DNA from: Candidatus Peribacteria bacterium
GTDB lineage: Bacteria > Patescibacteriota > Gracilibacteria > UBA1369 > 2-02-FULL-48-14
NCBI GenBank assembly: GCA_943357175.1
Contig: CALRGE010000005.1
Span: 1 to 64,000 of the forward strand
Reading direction: 5' to 3'
DNA length: 64,000 nt
How positions within the stretch are numbered: position 1 is the first letter of the stretch; every line of letters starts with the position of its first letter. The notes under the pieces were generated by a model. That model made no database searches. It was not told the origin of the DNA and saw only the letters and a list, made by a program, of their open reading frames with translations. This document shows positions 1 through 11,500 of this stretch, piece after piece. Position numbers and translations under genes: made by a program.

Positions 1-2
1 CA

Positions 3-2483
3 CCTAAAGCTGGCAGGGGGGATGAATTCGAAAGTAATGGTTTGAATGGAGAACAACTCAGCTATAAGATTTTAGAAATAGACGATGTAGTGACTGATGC
101 AGATACGTATACATACGACGACTATCCAAGTCTGTTTGATTTTGAAGAAGATGGTTTTTCATATGGAAATATCTCCACTGGAGAAGCCGGATTCATTAGC
201 ATGATGTTTGCAGATGCAATAACATTAGAGGGAATTGGTAGTAGAACTACTGATATCGATTGGTCATCGGATGAGTATCAAATACTCGGTGTATGGGAAT
301 TAAGTACAATCGGTGAACTTGAAACCACAGGAACTGAATTTTACATTGGAGATCCAGCTGATGAAAAACTATTAAAGGATTATTTTGTGGAGGAAGTATT
401 CGGGATGTTTCCAGCATCAGCATTAAAAATCACCACTACAGAAATTGATCCAGGTGAAAGTGACTATGCAATAGATCAAAGCTTTAATATACCTACATTA
501 GATGGAAGTAAATTCTATGCTGACGAAAAGGTAAAAATTACAGTATCAGGTATTCCTAATCCTGACATGGAAGATGATTATGAATCTGAAATGTTTGGTG
601 GCAAGAAAGTTTCTCTTAAAATTGGAGGCATTACGGCAATAAGCAGCGGAGAAACTGACTCAGAAATGGATCTGGCCTATGAAGACTTTCCTGATGTATT
701 TATTTTTGACGAAGATGGATTTAGCTACAGTGGAATAACACTCGGTGAACAAACCTTTGCCTGTGACAGCTTAACACTTGCTGAAACCGCAACTGGATCT
801 AAATCTTCAACAATCACCTATACAATTACAAGTGCAGACGCAACAGCAGCAGGTGAAGATTTTTCCGGAATTATCAATGTATCCACAAGCGGCACCGGTG
901 CATTAGCTTATAAGAAAACAAAAGGTACTGAACTAAGTTTCACAGGAACAGGTAGTGGACGCTTCACATATCTCACAACAACAGATGGCGACATTATATC
1001 AGCCTCAGTTGAAGGAGAAGAAACAAATTGCAGTTCAAGCTTAACTATCGCGAGAGAAATCAAAACCGCACCGGTTGCCTCAACCGCCGTGACAACCTCA
1101 ACCGCCGCAACATACAACGACAGCTACATCACAATTTTAGATGTTGAAGGTAATCCAATTACAGATCTTGATGTAGAAAACTTTCTAGTAACAGAAAAAA
1201 ATGGACTTGAAATCGTTGACTTCGACGCAAGCAGCTCAAAATCAGGAATTTACAAAATTAATCTACAGGAAACACCGAAGACAGATTATAAAGTATTGGT
1301 TAGTTCAGATGGATACGTTAGCGGAAAAGTTGAAATTGACGACAACACAGCTGATTACGCCGCAAGCGTGACACTACATTACGGATATGCGGTTTACCCT
1401 GTTACAACTGACAATGAAGGAATTTCCGGAGCAACCGTAACAGCCGGTGATGATTATGAAATTGAGTGTATAGAAGTCGGAACAGGTGCAATTTATACTT
1501 GTGTGATTCCGCTTGATCACGAAGATATTGCATTCAAAGTTGAAGCTGAGGGTTACGATGATTATGATGATGAATTTAAAGCTGACAGAACTGAAAATAC
1601 AGATATACAAATAAAGGCAAAAGCAATTATGACGATACCAGGAGGTGTAGCTGATGAGCCAGACACGACTACCGACACAGACAATGATCTTTTAACAGAT
1701 TACGAAGAGGAGAATGAATATTTCACTGATCCTAAAAATTCAGATTCAGATGCTGATAATCTCTCTGATTACGAAGAAGTGATTGATCTTGGAACTGATC
1801 CAAATAATAGCGACACTGACGGTGACGGTAGCCCAGACGGTACAGAAGTTACATATGGAACAGACCCACTTGTTAGTGATGTTGAAGATGAAGAAACAGA
1901 AGAAGTTGTCAAAATGGAAACAAACGAATTCTGTACACCTTTTGATGATATTGTAAGCCACTGGTCTGAAACTGATGTGTGTACTTTATACACAGCCGGA
2001 TTCGTGAAGGGCAAATCAACAACAATTTATGATCCTGATAACTATGTGACTCGAGCCGAATTCCTAAAATTAATCATGTTAGAATCAGGTTATGATCCTG
2101 CAGATGAAACAGATCTTGAAGTTACGAAATACAAAGATGTAAACCAGGGTGATTGGTATTATGATTACGTTGCCTTAGCCGACGAGAACGGATTCCTTTG
2201 GTATCCAATTAACGATAACTGGCTTCCAAATGAACAAATCACAAGAGGTGATGCAATTTTGTTGGCAATTCGAATTGCTAAATTAACACTCCGTGATTTC
2301 ACAAGTGATGACTCTTCATTTACAGATTTCGATCCTGATTCATACCAAGCCTATGCAATTGTCCTAGGTGAACAATATGAAATAATCAGCGGATACGACG
2401 ACGGCACTTTCAAAGCAAACAACCCAATCACAAGAGCTGAAGCTGCTGTGATTACAAATAATGCAGAGGTTTTATTTGAGTAA
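3..2483 (+). CDS. Giant SLH-domain surface protein, 5' end outside window (type A)
   Basis: The frame is open from base 3. A TTG at 42 is not a credible start, because the upstream codons already encode a copy of an internal repeat, so the gene starts before the window. Modules in order: two copies of a beta-rich domain of about 190 aa ending in a 'DEDGFSY' motif (to about nt 760); an Ig-like stretch (760-1060); a carboxypeptidase-regulatory-like module with a Cys pair and a terminal 'GYDDY' (about 1110-1620); thrombospondin type-3-like Asp-rich Ca-binding repeats such as DTDGDGSPDGTE (1660-1880); and three SLH repeats (1925-2470) with TRAE/TRGD motifs. SLH domains bind pyruvylated wall polysaccharide in known systems, so this is probably a wall-anchored adhesin or S-layer protein. 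Its SLH region is closest to that of the 5336-8512 gene. The ligand is unknown. Confidence 0.85.
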   Translation, partial: PKAGRGDEFESNGLNGEQLSYKILEIDDVVTDADTYTYDDYPSLFDFEEDGFSYGNISTGEAGFISMMFADAITLEGIGSRTTDIDWSSDEYQILGVWELSTIGELETTGTEFYIGDPADEKLLKDYFVEEVFGMFPASALKITTTEIDPGESDYAIDQSFNIPTLDGSKFYADEKVKITVSGIPNPDMEDDYESEMFGGKKVSLKIGGITAISSGETDSEMDLAYEDFPDVFIFDEDGFSYSGITLGEQTFACDSLTLAETATGSKSSTITYTITSADATAAGEDFSGIINVSTSGTGALAYKKTKGTELSFTGTGSGRFTYLTTTDGDIISASVEGEETNCSSSLTIAREIKTAPVASTAVTTSTAATYNDSYITILDVEGNPITDLDVENFLVTEKNGLEIVDFDASSSKSGIYKINLQETPKTDYKVLVSSDGYVSGKVEIDDNTADYAASVTLHYGYAVYPVTTDNEGISGATVTAGDDYEIECIEVGTGAIYTCVIPLDHEDIAFKVEAEGYDDYDDEFKADRTENTDIQIKAKAIMTIPGGVADEPDTTTDTDNDLLTDYEEENEYFTDPKNSDSDADNLSDYEEVIDLGTDPNNSDTDGDGSPDGTEVTYGTDPLVSDVEDEETEEVVKMETNEFCTPFDDIVSHWSETDVCTLYTAGFVKGKSTTIYDPDNYVTRAEFLKLIMLESGYDPADETDLEVTKYKDVNQGDWYYDYVALADENGFLWYPINDNWLPNEQITRGDAILLAIRIAKLTLRDFTSDDSSFTDFDPDSYQAYAIVLGEQYEIISGYDDGTFKANNPITRAEAAVITNNAEVLFE

Positions 2484-2515
2484 TTTCTTCAGTGGAAGAA
2501 TTCAAGAAAACTAGT

Positions 2516-2544
2516 TTGCAAAAACACCCTTCTTGTGGTATAAT
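2516..2544 (+). promoter_or_regulatory. Sigma-70-type promoter of the 901-aa SLH gene
   Basis: TTGCAA (2516-2521), a 17-nt spacer and TATAAT (2539-2544), 24 nt before the ATG at 2569. The arrangement closely matches the promoters at 5284 and 31030 (TTGCRA followed by A's, 17-nt spacer, then an AAGAT/CAAGAT-like initial region). Confidence 0.75.
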
Positions 2545-2568
2545 TGCAAGATTTAAAAACAAAAACAC

Positions 2569-5274
2569 ATGAAAAAAGTATTCTATGTCCTCGTCGCCCT
2601 CACCTTCATTGCAGCCCTCGCCTATTTCTTTAGCACTTCAAATTTGAAGGGAGCTTTTATGTTTCGAAAGGAAGCCATTCTAACTATAAATAAGGGTGAA
2701 AGTGGTGGAACAGTAGTAGATTGGATGTCAACTAAAGACTATACTTTGGGAAAATGGAAAGTAAGTGCTACACAAGATGTGACAATAAGTGAATTTCATG
2801 CAGATTTCCAAAACTCTGATATTGCTATGAGCGCAAATGTAGATGAACATTTCAATAACGTTCACCTTAAAGTTTTAAACTCAAGTGTTGGTGACAGTGA
2901 TTATACTAATTTTAACGAAGAAGACTTTACGATTAAACTTCTTGCAGGAGAAACTTATTACTTTGAAATCGCTGGTCAACCTGACATAACAATGCAGGAT
3001 GACTTCACAACTACATTCAATGGACAAGAAATGGTAATGGGAATTGGTAAGATGACATTAAACAATGGAACAACATACGAACAACACGTAGATTACGATC
3101 AAAGTAAATATTTTAACGGGGACGAAAATACAGATAGTGGAACATTCATATTATACTATGCACATGGTGGCTACGTTGTTGCCAGCATGCCGGTGGAGGA
3201 AAAAAAAGTAAAAGTAATAGCCTCTGAAGCCGCACTTACTGTTACTGGAGTAGGAAGCGGTAAAACTTTAGTTGATTGGGAAAATTTGACAGAAGAATCT
3301 GGAGAAAAAAAGGAATATACTTTAGGTCAATGGGATGTTGCTGTAGCAAAAGATATGATCATATATGATTGGCGTTTCTTTATTGGTGAGCCAGACGAGA
3401 TAACTATTGAAAACTTTTTCAGTGAATTAAAAATTATTGCTGAAAATGGTGATAAATCAATAGTCCATGAATATGCATATGGAACAAGTCCTAATATATT
3501 TCATGAAGGTAAATGGAGATTCACTTTAATGGGTAGTCCAAAAGTTGATGCCCCTGATTTCACCGAAGTGTTAGAAGGCAGTAAGATAGCAATGCAAATT
3601 GGGTCATTAGAATTTATTATGCCTGAAATCGAAGAATTGCCTGAGGCTACAGCAGAAGTTGATTCAACAATGCCTGCTCCTGATGCAACCGGCATTCCTA
3701 GTACAGACCCTTCAGCCCCAACAGAATCTACTGAATTACCAATAACTCTAGAAGGAAGACACAACATTATTGATGATGATTCCAGCTCTTATTTTGCATT
3801 TGACGGTGGACTCTTCAGTTTTGGTGGAAAAACTATATGGAGTTCAGACTACGTTCCTGATGCAAGTGAAGCACTTGCAACTAGATCAATCGTCATTTCT
3901 GTAAGAGAAAAAATAACAGGAACAAATATTACAGATATAATAAAGCCAGATGAGATTCATGTTTATGGCCCAGCCGACAGTGGAATCGAAGTAACAGATG
4001 TAATGGTTGGCAAAAGTACTGATGGCCAAAGTTACCATTTAAAAATACCAACTGTAAGCCTAACTGATACATATAATGTAAGCATTGAAGCATCAGGATT
4101 CGTAGCCAAAGGATATGGCCCATTCTCAACTGCAGAAAATGGACATATTGCTAAAGGTGAAGGTAATACAGGGATTAAAATCCTAGACCTGGAATATGCA
4201 TATTATGTAACTGTTGAAGATGCAAGTGCTACAAAAATAGAAAATGCATTAGTTATTCTTCGTGACGGCAAACTTGCATGTAATCAATTAGACAAAAAAA
4301 TTCCGGGCGTTTATGGATGCCGTATACCATTTGAAACAACAGATCTAAGTTTTGAAGTAATCTCAGAAGGTTATGACACAATTAACTCTGCATTCACAGT
4401 TGTAAGAGCAACCCCTAATGCTTCAGGTGAACATGTGAAAATTGTTATGTACCCAACTGGTACAACACCTGCCGATACTGTAACTGAGACTACAACGGAA
4501 ACAACAACAGAAGTAACTACAGATTCAAGTACAGCAATTGATACAACTATTGACGCAAGTATGACTTTCGACGAAAGTCCAAACACTAGTGCAGCAACAG
4601 GTGTTTTCACTCCTGATTCCGCAACTGAAGATACAACAAGCGCGGAACCTATAGTTGTTGCAAGTGAAGAAAGATTGGAAATAATGACTGATGAAGAATA
4701 TGAATGTGAAGACCCTTTCACAGACACATCAAGAATCGCTGCACATGATTTGATATGCAGACTTTACAACTCAGGAATTTTCAGTGGAAAATCATACAGC
4801 ATATTTGCTCCTTATGATTACATCACTCGAGCTGAATTCCTAAAGGTTGCACTTTTAAACTCAGGCTATACAACTGACGACGCAACCGGATTGAAAGAAT
4901 ATCTATCAGACGTTAAAGATAGTGATTGGTTCTCAGATTACGTAAAAATCGCCGTTGATGAAAAATTCATTTCAACTTCAAGTGGCAAGTTTAATCCAAA
5001 TGAAAAAATCACACGAGCTGACGCAATTGTTTTGACAATGAACATTGCAAGACAAGAAGCTCCAGAATACACAAGATACGACATTCCGTTCAGCGACGTA
5101 GAAATTACAGATTACTTTGCTGACGCGGTAATGATGGGATACTTAACAGAAACTGAAGAAGGTGATGCAATCATCGGTGGTTACAGCGACGGTACATACA
5201 AACCCGGCGACTACATCAGGAGATATGAATCAGCTTCAATAATTTACCGAACATATTTGGCACTCTACGAGTAA
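2569..5274 (+). CDS. Giant SLH-domain surface protein (type B, 901 aa)
   Basis: Begins with a Lys-rich N-region and one hydrophobic segment (about residues 4-21) without a clear AxA site, then the motif L26-K27-G28 that is shared with other exported proteins here. Residues about 38-215 and 220-360 are two copies of the beta-rich domain also seen in the first gene ('DW...LG.W' near its start). About 440-625 is a degenerate carboxypeptidase-regulatory-like module with a Cys pair. A Thr/Ser-rich linker (627-705) leads to three SLH repeats (709-901) with TRAE and TRAD motifs. Unlike its neighbours it has no Asp-rich Ca-binding repeats. The SLH part is closest to that of the 8520-12026 protein. 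The predicted site is the cell surface, bound to wall polysaccharide; the molecular role is unknown. Confidence 0.87.
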   Translation: MKKVFYVLVALTFIAALAYFFSTSNLKGAFMFRKEAILTINKGESGGTVVDWMSTKDYTLGKWKVSATQDVTISEFHADFQNSDIAMSANVDEHFNNVHLKVLNSSVGDSDYTNFNEEDFTIKLLAGETYYFEIAGQPDITMQDDFTTTFNGQEMVMGIGKMTLNNGTTYEQHVDYDQSKYFNGDENTDSGTFILYYAHGGYVVASMPVEEKKVKVIASEAALTVTGVGSGKTLVDWENLTEESGEKKEYTLGQWDVAVAKDMIIYDWRFFIGEPDEITIENFFSELKIIAENGDKSIVHEYAYGTSPNIFHEGKWRFTLMGSPKVDAPDFTEVLEGSKIAMQIGSLEFIMPEIEELPEATAEVDSTMPAPDATGIPSTDPSAPTESTELPITLEGRHNIIDDDSSSYFAFDGGLFSFGGKTIWSSDYVPDASEALATRSIVISVREKITGTNITDIIKPDEIHVYGPADSGIEVTDVMVGKSTDGQSYHLKIPTVSLTDTYNVSIEASGFVAKGYGPFSTAENGHIAKGEGNTGIKILDLEYAYYVTVEDASATKIENALVILRDGKLACNQLDKKIPGVYGCRIPFETTDLSFEVISEGYDTINSAFTVVRATPNASGEHVKIVMYPTGTTPADTVTETTTETTTEVTTDSSTAIDTTIDASMTFDESPNTSAATGVFTPDSATEDTTSAEPIVVASEERLEIMTDEEYECEDPFTDTSRIAAHDLICRLYNSGIFSGKSYSIFAPYDYITRAEFLKVALLNSGYTTDDATGLKEYLSDVKDSDWFSDYVKIAVDEKFISTSSGKFNPNEKITRADAIVLTMNIARQEAPEYTRYDIPFSDVEITDYFADAVMMGYLTETEEGDAIIGGYSDGTYKPGDYIRRYESASIIYRTYLALYE

Positions 5275-5283
5275 AATCGTAGC

Positions 5284-5312
5284 TTGCGAAAACCCGCATT
5301 TTGAAGTATAAT
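5284..5312 (+). promoter_or_regulatory. Sigma-70-type promoter of the 1058-aa SLH gene
   Basis: TTGCGA (5284-5289), 17-nt spacer, TATAAT (5307-5312), ATG at 5336. It lies in the 61-nt gap after the previous stop and matches the promoters at 2516 and 31030. The next SLH gene (8520) follows after only 7 nt, so it is probably transcribed from here too. Confidence 0.75.
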
Positions 5313-5335
5313 GGTAAGATTTATTCAAAATAAAT

Positions 5336-8300
5336 ATGAAAAACAAAAAATTAATCCTCGCCGCTTTAAGCCTCGCTCTAATTGTCGGAGGCCTCGCCTA
5401 CGGATATAGCAACGGTGGTTTGTTGCAGGGTAGATTGTCAAGTGGTTCAGGCCAAACTCAGGGAATTATTTCAGTTTTAATTGGTGATGAGTATTATGAT
5501 GTTGAGAATATCGATCAAGATCATATTATCAAAGATTTAACGGTAGATAATTTTCATGTTATTAGTCAAGATTACATTGGTACCAATTCTTTTGAGGCAT
5601 TAGGATGGATATTTGAAGGTATATATCAATTAGGAGTAGTGAATGACACTGTCTATAGAGTCACAGCAAGCGCAACCGGTTATGTAAGTACAACAGAATT
5701 AATGAAATCATGTACTGACGGAATGTGCAGAGGTATTGATGCAACAGCGATGGTTGACAGTGAGGATACAGGCTTAGAATACAAAGGTAATGCAATCAAT
5801 CTCGATTATGCATACAAAGTGATAGTTCAACATGAAAACAATAGTCCAGAATCTGGGGATACGATTGATTACACATTGGCAACAGTCACAGCAGGTGATT
5901 TAAGTACAACATGCACATACCAAGAAAATGGTGAATCTATAGATCCAATGGATCCAAAAACATATTATGACTCTACAGGTGGTGAAATAGATACCGCCAG
6001 TCTTGAGACTTTTATGGGTGATTTGGATTCAAATTATTACACAGTCTTCACATGTCCTGTTCCACTTGAAACAACTGATGTCAATTATAAAGTTGCCCTA
6101 GATGGCTACATCACAGAAACAGGTGTTTTCTTCTACGACAGAATAAGTAATTCTGATGCTCAACAAATTGTTGTGACAGACATAATGACAGCCGGTACTG
6201 ACCCTGTTGAAGAAGAAGTAGTTTTATACGACAGCACAATTACAGTAGTCGATTCAAACGGTGTTGCCGTAACAGACTTAACTGAAGATGATTTCAGTAT
6301 CATGATGAATTCTACGAGCATTAGTGAATTCGACAGCAGGCAATTAAGCTCTGGAATTTACGTCTTAAGTTTAGAAGACGATCCGACTCTTGGCACATAT
6401 ACATTATATGTGACACCTGAAGGTTACGTGAGAGGCTCAGCTACAATATCTACCGATACAGAAGTTACTCTCGAACACAGCTATTCAATCTTTCCTGTGA
6501 ACTCAAGCGCGGCAGCTGTTTCAGGCGCAACGGTAACAGTTATTTCGGGAAGCGATATTTTCGATTGTACCGAGTATCTCACAACAGGTGGATATTACTG
6601 TGAAGTAACTACACTTTCTTACGACTATCTAACTTATAATATTGTGGCAAGCGGATATGATGATTACGATGTCACATTCGATGCGTACAGAAGTTTCAAT
6701 ACTTCTTCGGCAGTAACAGCCTCACCTATTTTAACAGAAGGCACAAGCTCTGGAACAGATTCAACCGACCTCACTTACAACAACATGTACGTGACTGTAG
6801 TTGACTCGCTATCAAATCCTCTCACAGATTTAACTGAAGACAATTTCATAGTGACTGAAGAAAATGACCTTGGAATTGTTTCATTCGACGTCAGTGGATC
6901 AAGCACTGGAACTTATGCGTTGAGCTTACAGGTAACCGATGATACAAATTATGATTTAACAGTTAGCTCAACAGGACTTGTGAGTGAAAGCCATGTATTA
7001 AAAGATAATAAAATAGATTACCAAACTGGTATGATAATGAAATATGGATACAGAGTTGCTGTTGAAAACAGCACAGCTGAAGTTATTTCAGGAGCAACAG
7101 TTACTGCCGGAACAGCCTACGATACAGAATGTATTGAAAGTGGAACTGGAGGAGTTTATGCATGTTTGATTCCTGTTTCGAATACAGATTTAACATTCAA
7201 AGTTGTGGCGACCGGATACGATGATTATGAAGACTCATTCAGTATTGATCGAACTTTAGATTCAGATGCCGGTGTTAAAGCATTAGTAACAATGACAACC
7301 ACAGACCCGGATGCTGATGCAGATGGAGACACATACACTAGTGCAAATGATTGTAATGATTCTGATGCAACAGTTTACACAGAAACTACTTATTATGCAG
7401 ATACTGACGGCGACGGATTAGGAGATCCTGCTAGTTCAACTTCATCTTGTACAGCGACTGCTCCAACCGGATACGTTTCAAATGCAACTGACACTTATAT
7501 TGAAGATTATGATAATGATGGCGTTACTACAGCTTCAGATTGTGACGACGATGACGCAACTATTTCAGCACTACAAACTTACTACGTTGATGCGGACAGT
7601 GATGGACTTGGAGATTCAACAAGTTCAGTTTCAGTTTGTCAGCTTACAGCCCCAACCGGATATGTGAGCGATTCAACTGATACCAGTGACACAGTTGCTA
7701 CAGTCGATACTACAACAGATACTGATGGTGACGGTCTAACAGATTATTCAGAAACAAATGCATACGGAACAGATGCAACTGACACAGATAGCGATGCAGA
7801 TAATATTTCAGATTACGAAGAGGTGGTAACATTTGGAACTGACCCAATGGATAGCGACACTGACGCTGACGGTACTCCTGACGGTACTGAAATTGAAATG
7901 GGAACAGACCCACTTTCTGCAAGCAAAACAAGTAAACCAGCAAACGACGACGGCTTATGTGTTGATCCATTCATTGATATGGAAGGTCACTGGGCAGAAG
8001 TGGCAGTTTGCACACTTTATGAACAAGGAATTGTTAAAGGTAAAAGCTCAAATATATATGATCCAAACAGTAACGTTACTCGAGCAGAATTCCTAAAAAT
8101 GATAATGCTTCAAGGTGGCTACGACCCAACATATTACAGTGGAATTAGTGTTACAAAATATTCAGATGTGAATGTTGGTGATTGGTACTACACATATGTT
8201 GCATTAGCAGATCAAATGGGAGCCCTATGGTATCCATCTTCAGGTGTTTGGCAGCCTAACAGCCCAATCACAAGAGGTGATGCAATGCTTCTATCTGTGA

Positions 8301-8512
8301 GGCTTGCAAAATTAACACTTCGTGGATTCACAGCAGCTGATTCAACATTCACAGACTTTGATGTTAACAGCTATCAAGCTTATGCAATCGTTCTCGGAGA
8401 ACAATACGGAGTAATCAAAGGTTATGACGATGGTTCATTCAAACCAAATTACAGCATAACTAGAGCCGAAGCTGCAAAAATAATTAACGGCTCAACAGTA
8501 TTATTCGAATAA
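5336..8512 (+). CDS. Giant SLH-domain surface protein with metal-binding repeats (type A, 1058 aa)
   Basis: N-terminal hydrophobic segment (about residues 5-22) followed by L30-Q31-G32, the motif shared with the neighbouring exported proteins. The middle holds one partial and two full carboxypeptidase-regulatory-like modules (about 150-275, 298-475, 480-650). Each full module has a 'DLTEDDF' start, a 'GYV' step, a Cys pair and a terminal 'GYDDY'. Residues about 657-790 carry Asp-rich motifs like the putative metal-binding MopE family ('ANDCNDSDATVY'). About 792-863 are thrombospondin type-3-like Ca-binding repeats. 875-1058 are three SLH repeats with TRAE. The order matches the first gene from the module onward, suggesting duplication. 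Likely a wall-bound, Ca-stiffened stalk or adhesin; the ligand is unknown. Confidence 0.87.
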   Translation: MKNKKLILAALSLALIVGGLAYGYSNGGLLQGRLSSGSGQTQGIISVLIGDEYYDVENIDQDHIIKDLTVDNFHVISQDYIGTNSFEALGWIFEGIYQLGVVNDTVYRVTASATGYVSTTELMKSCTDGMCRGIDATAMVDSEDTGLEYKGNAINLDYAYKVIVQHENNSPESGDTIDYTLATVTAGDLSTTCTYQENGESIDPMDPKTYYDSTGGEIDTASLETFMGDLDSNYYTVFTCPVPLETTDVNYKVALDGYITETGVFFYDRISNSDAQQIVVTDIMTAGTDPVEEEVVLYDSTITVVDSNGVAVTDLTEDDFSIMMNSTSISEFDSRQLSSGIYVLSLEDDPTLGTYTLYVTPEGYVRGSATISTDTEVTLEHSYSIFPVNSSAAAVSGATVTVISGSDIFDCTEYLTTGGYYCEVTTLSYDYLTYNIVASGYDDYDVTFDAYRSFNTSSAVTASPILTEGTSSGTDSTDLTYNNMYVTVVDSLSNPLTDLTEDNFIVTEENDLGIVSFDVSGSSTGTYALSLQVTDDTNYDLTVSSTGLVSESHVLKDNKIDYQTGMIMKYGYRVAVENSTAEVISGATVTAGTAYDTECIESGTGGVYACLIPVSNTDLTFKVVATGYDDYEDSFSIDRTLDSDAGVKALVTMTTTDPDADADGDTYTSANDCNDSDATVYTETTYYADTDGDGLGDPASSTSSCTATAPTGYVSNATDTYIEDYDNDGVTTASDCDDDDATISALQTYYVDADSDGLGDSTSSVSVCQLTAPTGYVSDSTDTSDTVATVDTTTDTDGDGLTDYSETNAYGTDATDTDSDADNISDYEEVVTFGTDPMDSDTDADGTPDGTEIEMGTDPLSASKTSKPANDDGLCVDPFIDMEGHWAEVAVCTLYEQGIVKGKSSNIYDPNSNVTRAEFLKMIMLQGGYDPTYYSGISVTKYSDVNVGDWYYTYVALADQMGALWYPSSGVWQPNSPITRGDAMLLSVRLAKLTLRGFTAADSTFTDFDVNSYQAYAIVLGEQYGVIKGYDDGSFKPNYSITRAEAAKIINGSTVLFE

Positions 8513-8519
8513 AAATAAA

Positions 8520-11500
8520 ATGTTCAAAAAAATCGCAATATTAATGGTGGTTTTAAGCATAATCGGCGGTGCCGCATTCATGTTTAATACAGCGATGTTG
8601 AAGGGAGCAGTTAGGATGGGAGACATAAACAAAGGAACATTCTCAGGAATAAGTGTAAATCAACCAGATACAACAATCGAAGTGCCAGAGTCAACAGGAA
8701 CAGTAACAGCGGTAAGTACAGGAATACCCTCACTTTACGTTAATAAATTAGGCACAGAAACAATAGAAATTGACTGGGATTCAGGCACAGAAATTAATTT
8801 AGGTACATATGCTATTCACGGTACTGTTGATATGACAATCTCAGATTTTGAACTGTATATAGATGTTCCAGAATCCTACCCAATTTCAGATTATTTTTCA
8901 CAAATCTTCATAACTCAAAATCAAGAGGGACTCTCTACAATCAATCGATCTGTATATGCAAACTCAAGTAATACACTTGATGCAAATGCAATGTATAAAT
9001 TCACAGTTTCTGGTGTCACAATTCCTGGAATCGATTTTAGCGCACATGAAGGTAAACAAGTCTCTATGATTGTTAATAAATTCGTAACAACCGATGGAGT
9101 ACCTTACACACTAGCAGCCCATCCAGGTAGTTATTTTTTTGATCTTAACCAAGCAACAGTCTCCGGATACACATATGGTGGATATACTTTAACTAGTGCG
9201 GAGGAAGATGCCGTTGAAGCCCCACAACCAGCAGCTACCTACTCAAATACTATTACAGTTACAGATGAGAATGGAGAATTAATCACTGATTTAACTGAAA
9301 GTGATTTCAGTATTGCAATGAACACCACAACAATCAGTGACTTTGCCAACAAGGGCTCAGGAATTTATCTTATAACATTAGCAGATGGAACGGCAGCATC
9401 TTACACATTACTTGTTAGTCCAGATGGCTATGTAGTCGATGGTTTACCATATAATGAAGGCTACGGTTCAGCAACCATATATGACGACAAAGTCTACACT
9501 GCAAGTGTTGTAATTGACCACGGATATACAATCTTCCCTGTTGACTCAAGTGGAGCAGCAGTTTCTGGCGCAGATGTAACAATTACAGATGGAACCTGTA
9601 TAGAATATCTAACAACAGGTGGATATTACTGTTTAGTAACAACGCTTAATTCAGCTCCAACATACACAATTATTGCAACTGGCTTTGAGAATTTTAGCAA
9701 AATATTCGATGAATATAGAACATACCCTGTCTCAGCCACTATAAGTGAAAGTCCTGAATTAACAGCCGGCTCATCAGAACCAGCTGCAGAAACTCCTGAC
9801 ACAGAAGAAACCGGAACAACAGGTGGCCTTGAATTCGCATTCAAAGAATTAGTTAGTGGTACGGGTTTAACAGCAAAATTAAGCACAGAAGATTTACACT
9901 TTTATAGTTCTGCCGACTCTTCAACAGAAGTTGAAGCGACAGTAGAGTTAATATCAGCACCAAAAGGTAAAACTACAATGGGGGCAACTCTCCCAGAAGG
10001 TGAATATACCGTGACAGTTTCACCTGAAGGTTACGTGAGTCAAGAATTTGGACCATACATAACTGCAGAGAATGTTTTCTTGGCAGATGCAAATTTTGAA
10101 AAACTAGAATACGGATATTATGTTCATATTTTAAATGATGCAAACACAAGTACCGTGATTGCAAACACAGTTGTTGAATGTGACAGCTTAGGTGATGGTT
10201 ATTACGGATGTGCAATCCCACTTAGTGTATCAATTCCAAATTTCACGGTTAGTAATGGTGAATATGCAGATTACTCAGCAAGCTTCACAACAGTTAGAGA
10301 TGAAGCCGCTGATCCAAGTGAAACAGCTGAAATGAGCTTAGGCGATTCAAGCCCACTGACAGGTGACGATTGGGTTATTCCAATTTCTGTTACAGATAGT
10401 ATTGGCCAGGTTATTGAAGGATTAACAGAATCAAATTTTGATCTTGGTGACCAAACCTTAACAGCAGTTGAAGATCTACTCGATGGAAATTATTATTTAT
10501 TCGTTGAGAATGGAGATGGAGATAGTTACGATGTGACAATTAACCTAACTGGCTATGTGAGCAACACAGCAGCTTATGACTCTGTAGATTTCGAAGAAAT
10601 TGCATTTGAAAGTACTGTGAATGAAATCACATTAGAATTCACTCACTACCTTAGATTACTTGATGCTGCAGGTGCAATAATCACAGGAGGAAAAATTACA
10701 GCCGGTGATAACTTTGCTGTTGAATGTTTAGATTTCTCAATCTTAACAACAGATTACGACGGCTTCTACGCATGTGGAGTTCCATCAACTGACAGCTCAA
10801 CTTTATTCAATGTTAGCGCGACCGGATACGACGATTACGAAGGCGACTTTGCAACTGAAGGTACTTTAGATGCAGAAGGTTATGTTACGGTAGATGTAAC
10901 TTTAACAAGCTCTACGACTGAAGATACAGATGCTGATGCCGTCGCTGATGACGTTGATGCTGATGATGACAATTACACTAGTGAAAATGACTGTAACGAT
11001 GCAGACTCAACAGTTTACGAAACATCAACCTATCATTTAGACGCCGATGGAGACGGTTACGGCGATTCAACAACAGGAGTAGAAATATGTTCCGCGACAA
11101 CACCTTCCGGCTATGTTGCGACAGGAACAGATTGTAGTGATACAGATGCAACAGTCTACACAAATCAAACATACTACTACGATGCTGACTCAGATGGTTA
11201 TGGTGATTATTCAACTTACGTTTCACAATGTACGATGACAGCACCAACCGGATACGTTACTAACAGTACTGATACAAGTGATGCGGTGGTAACAACAACT
11301 GCCACAACAAGTACAAGTAGCACAGATACAACTGCCACAACTTCAAGTAGTTCTTCTAGCTCATCAGCTTCAACAACATCAACAACTGCAGCTACAGCTA
11401 CAACAAACACTTCATCATCAGCAACAAAATCCGAAATCCTATCTGATCCTGATTATGTTTGTAACACTTCATTCTACGACATTATCGGACACTGGGGTTA

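Noticed and set aside
1374-1610. Reverse-strand open frames inside the SLH genes (also 908-1117, 3501-3767, 4371-4727, 9626-9886, 10978-11247)
   Set aside because: They lie fully inside long, repeat-rich plus-strand genes. Their low-complexity proteins (runs of Ser, Val, Leu) mirror the coding strand. No starts, promoters or family patterns support them.
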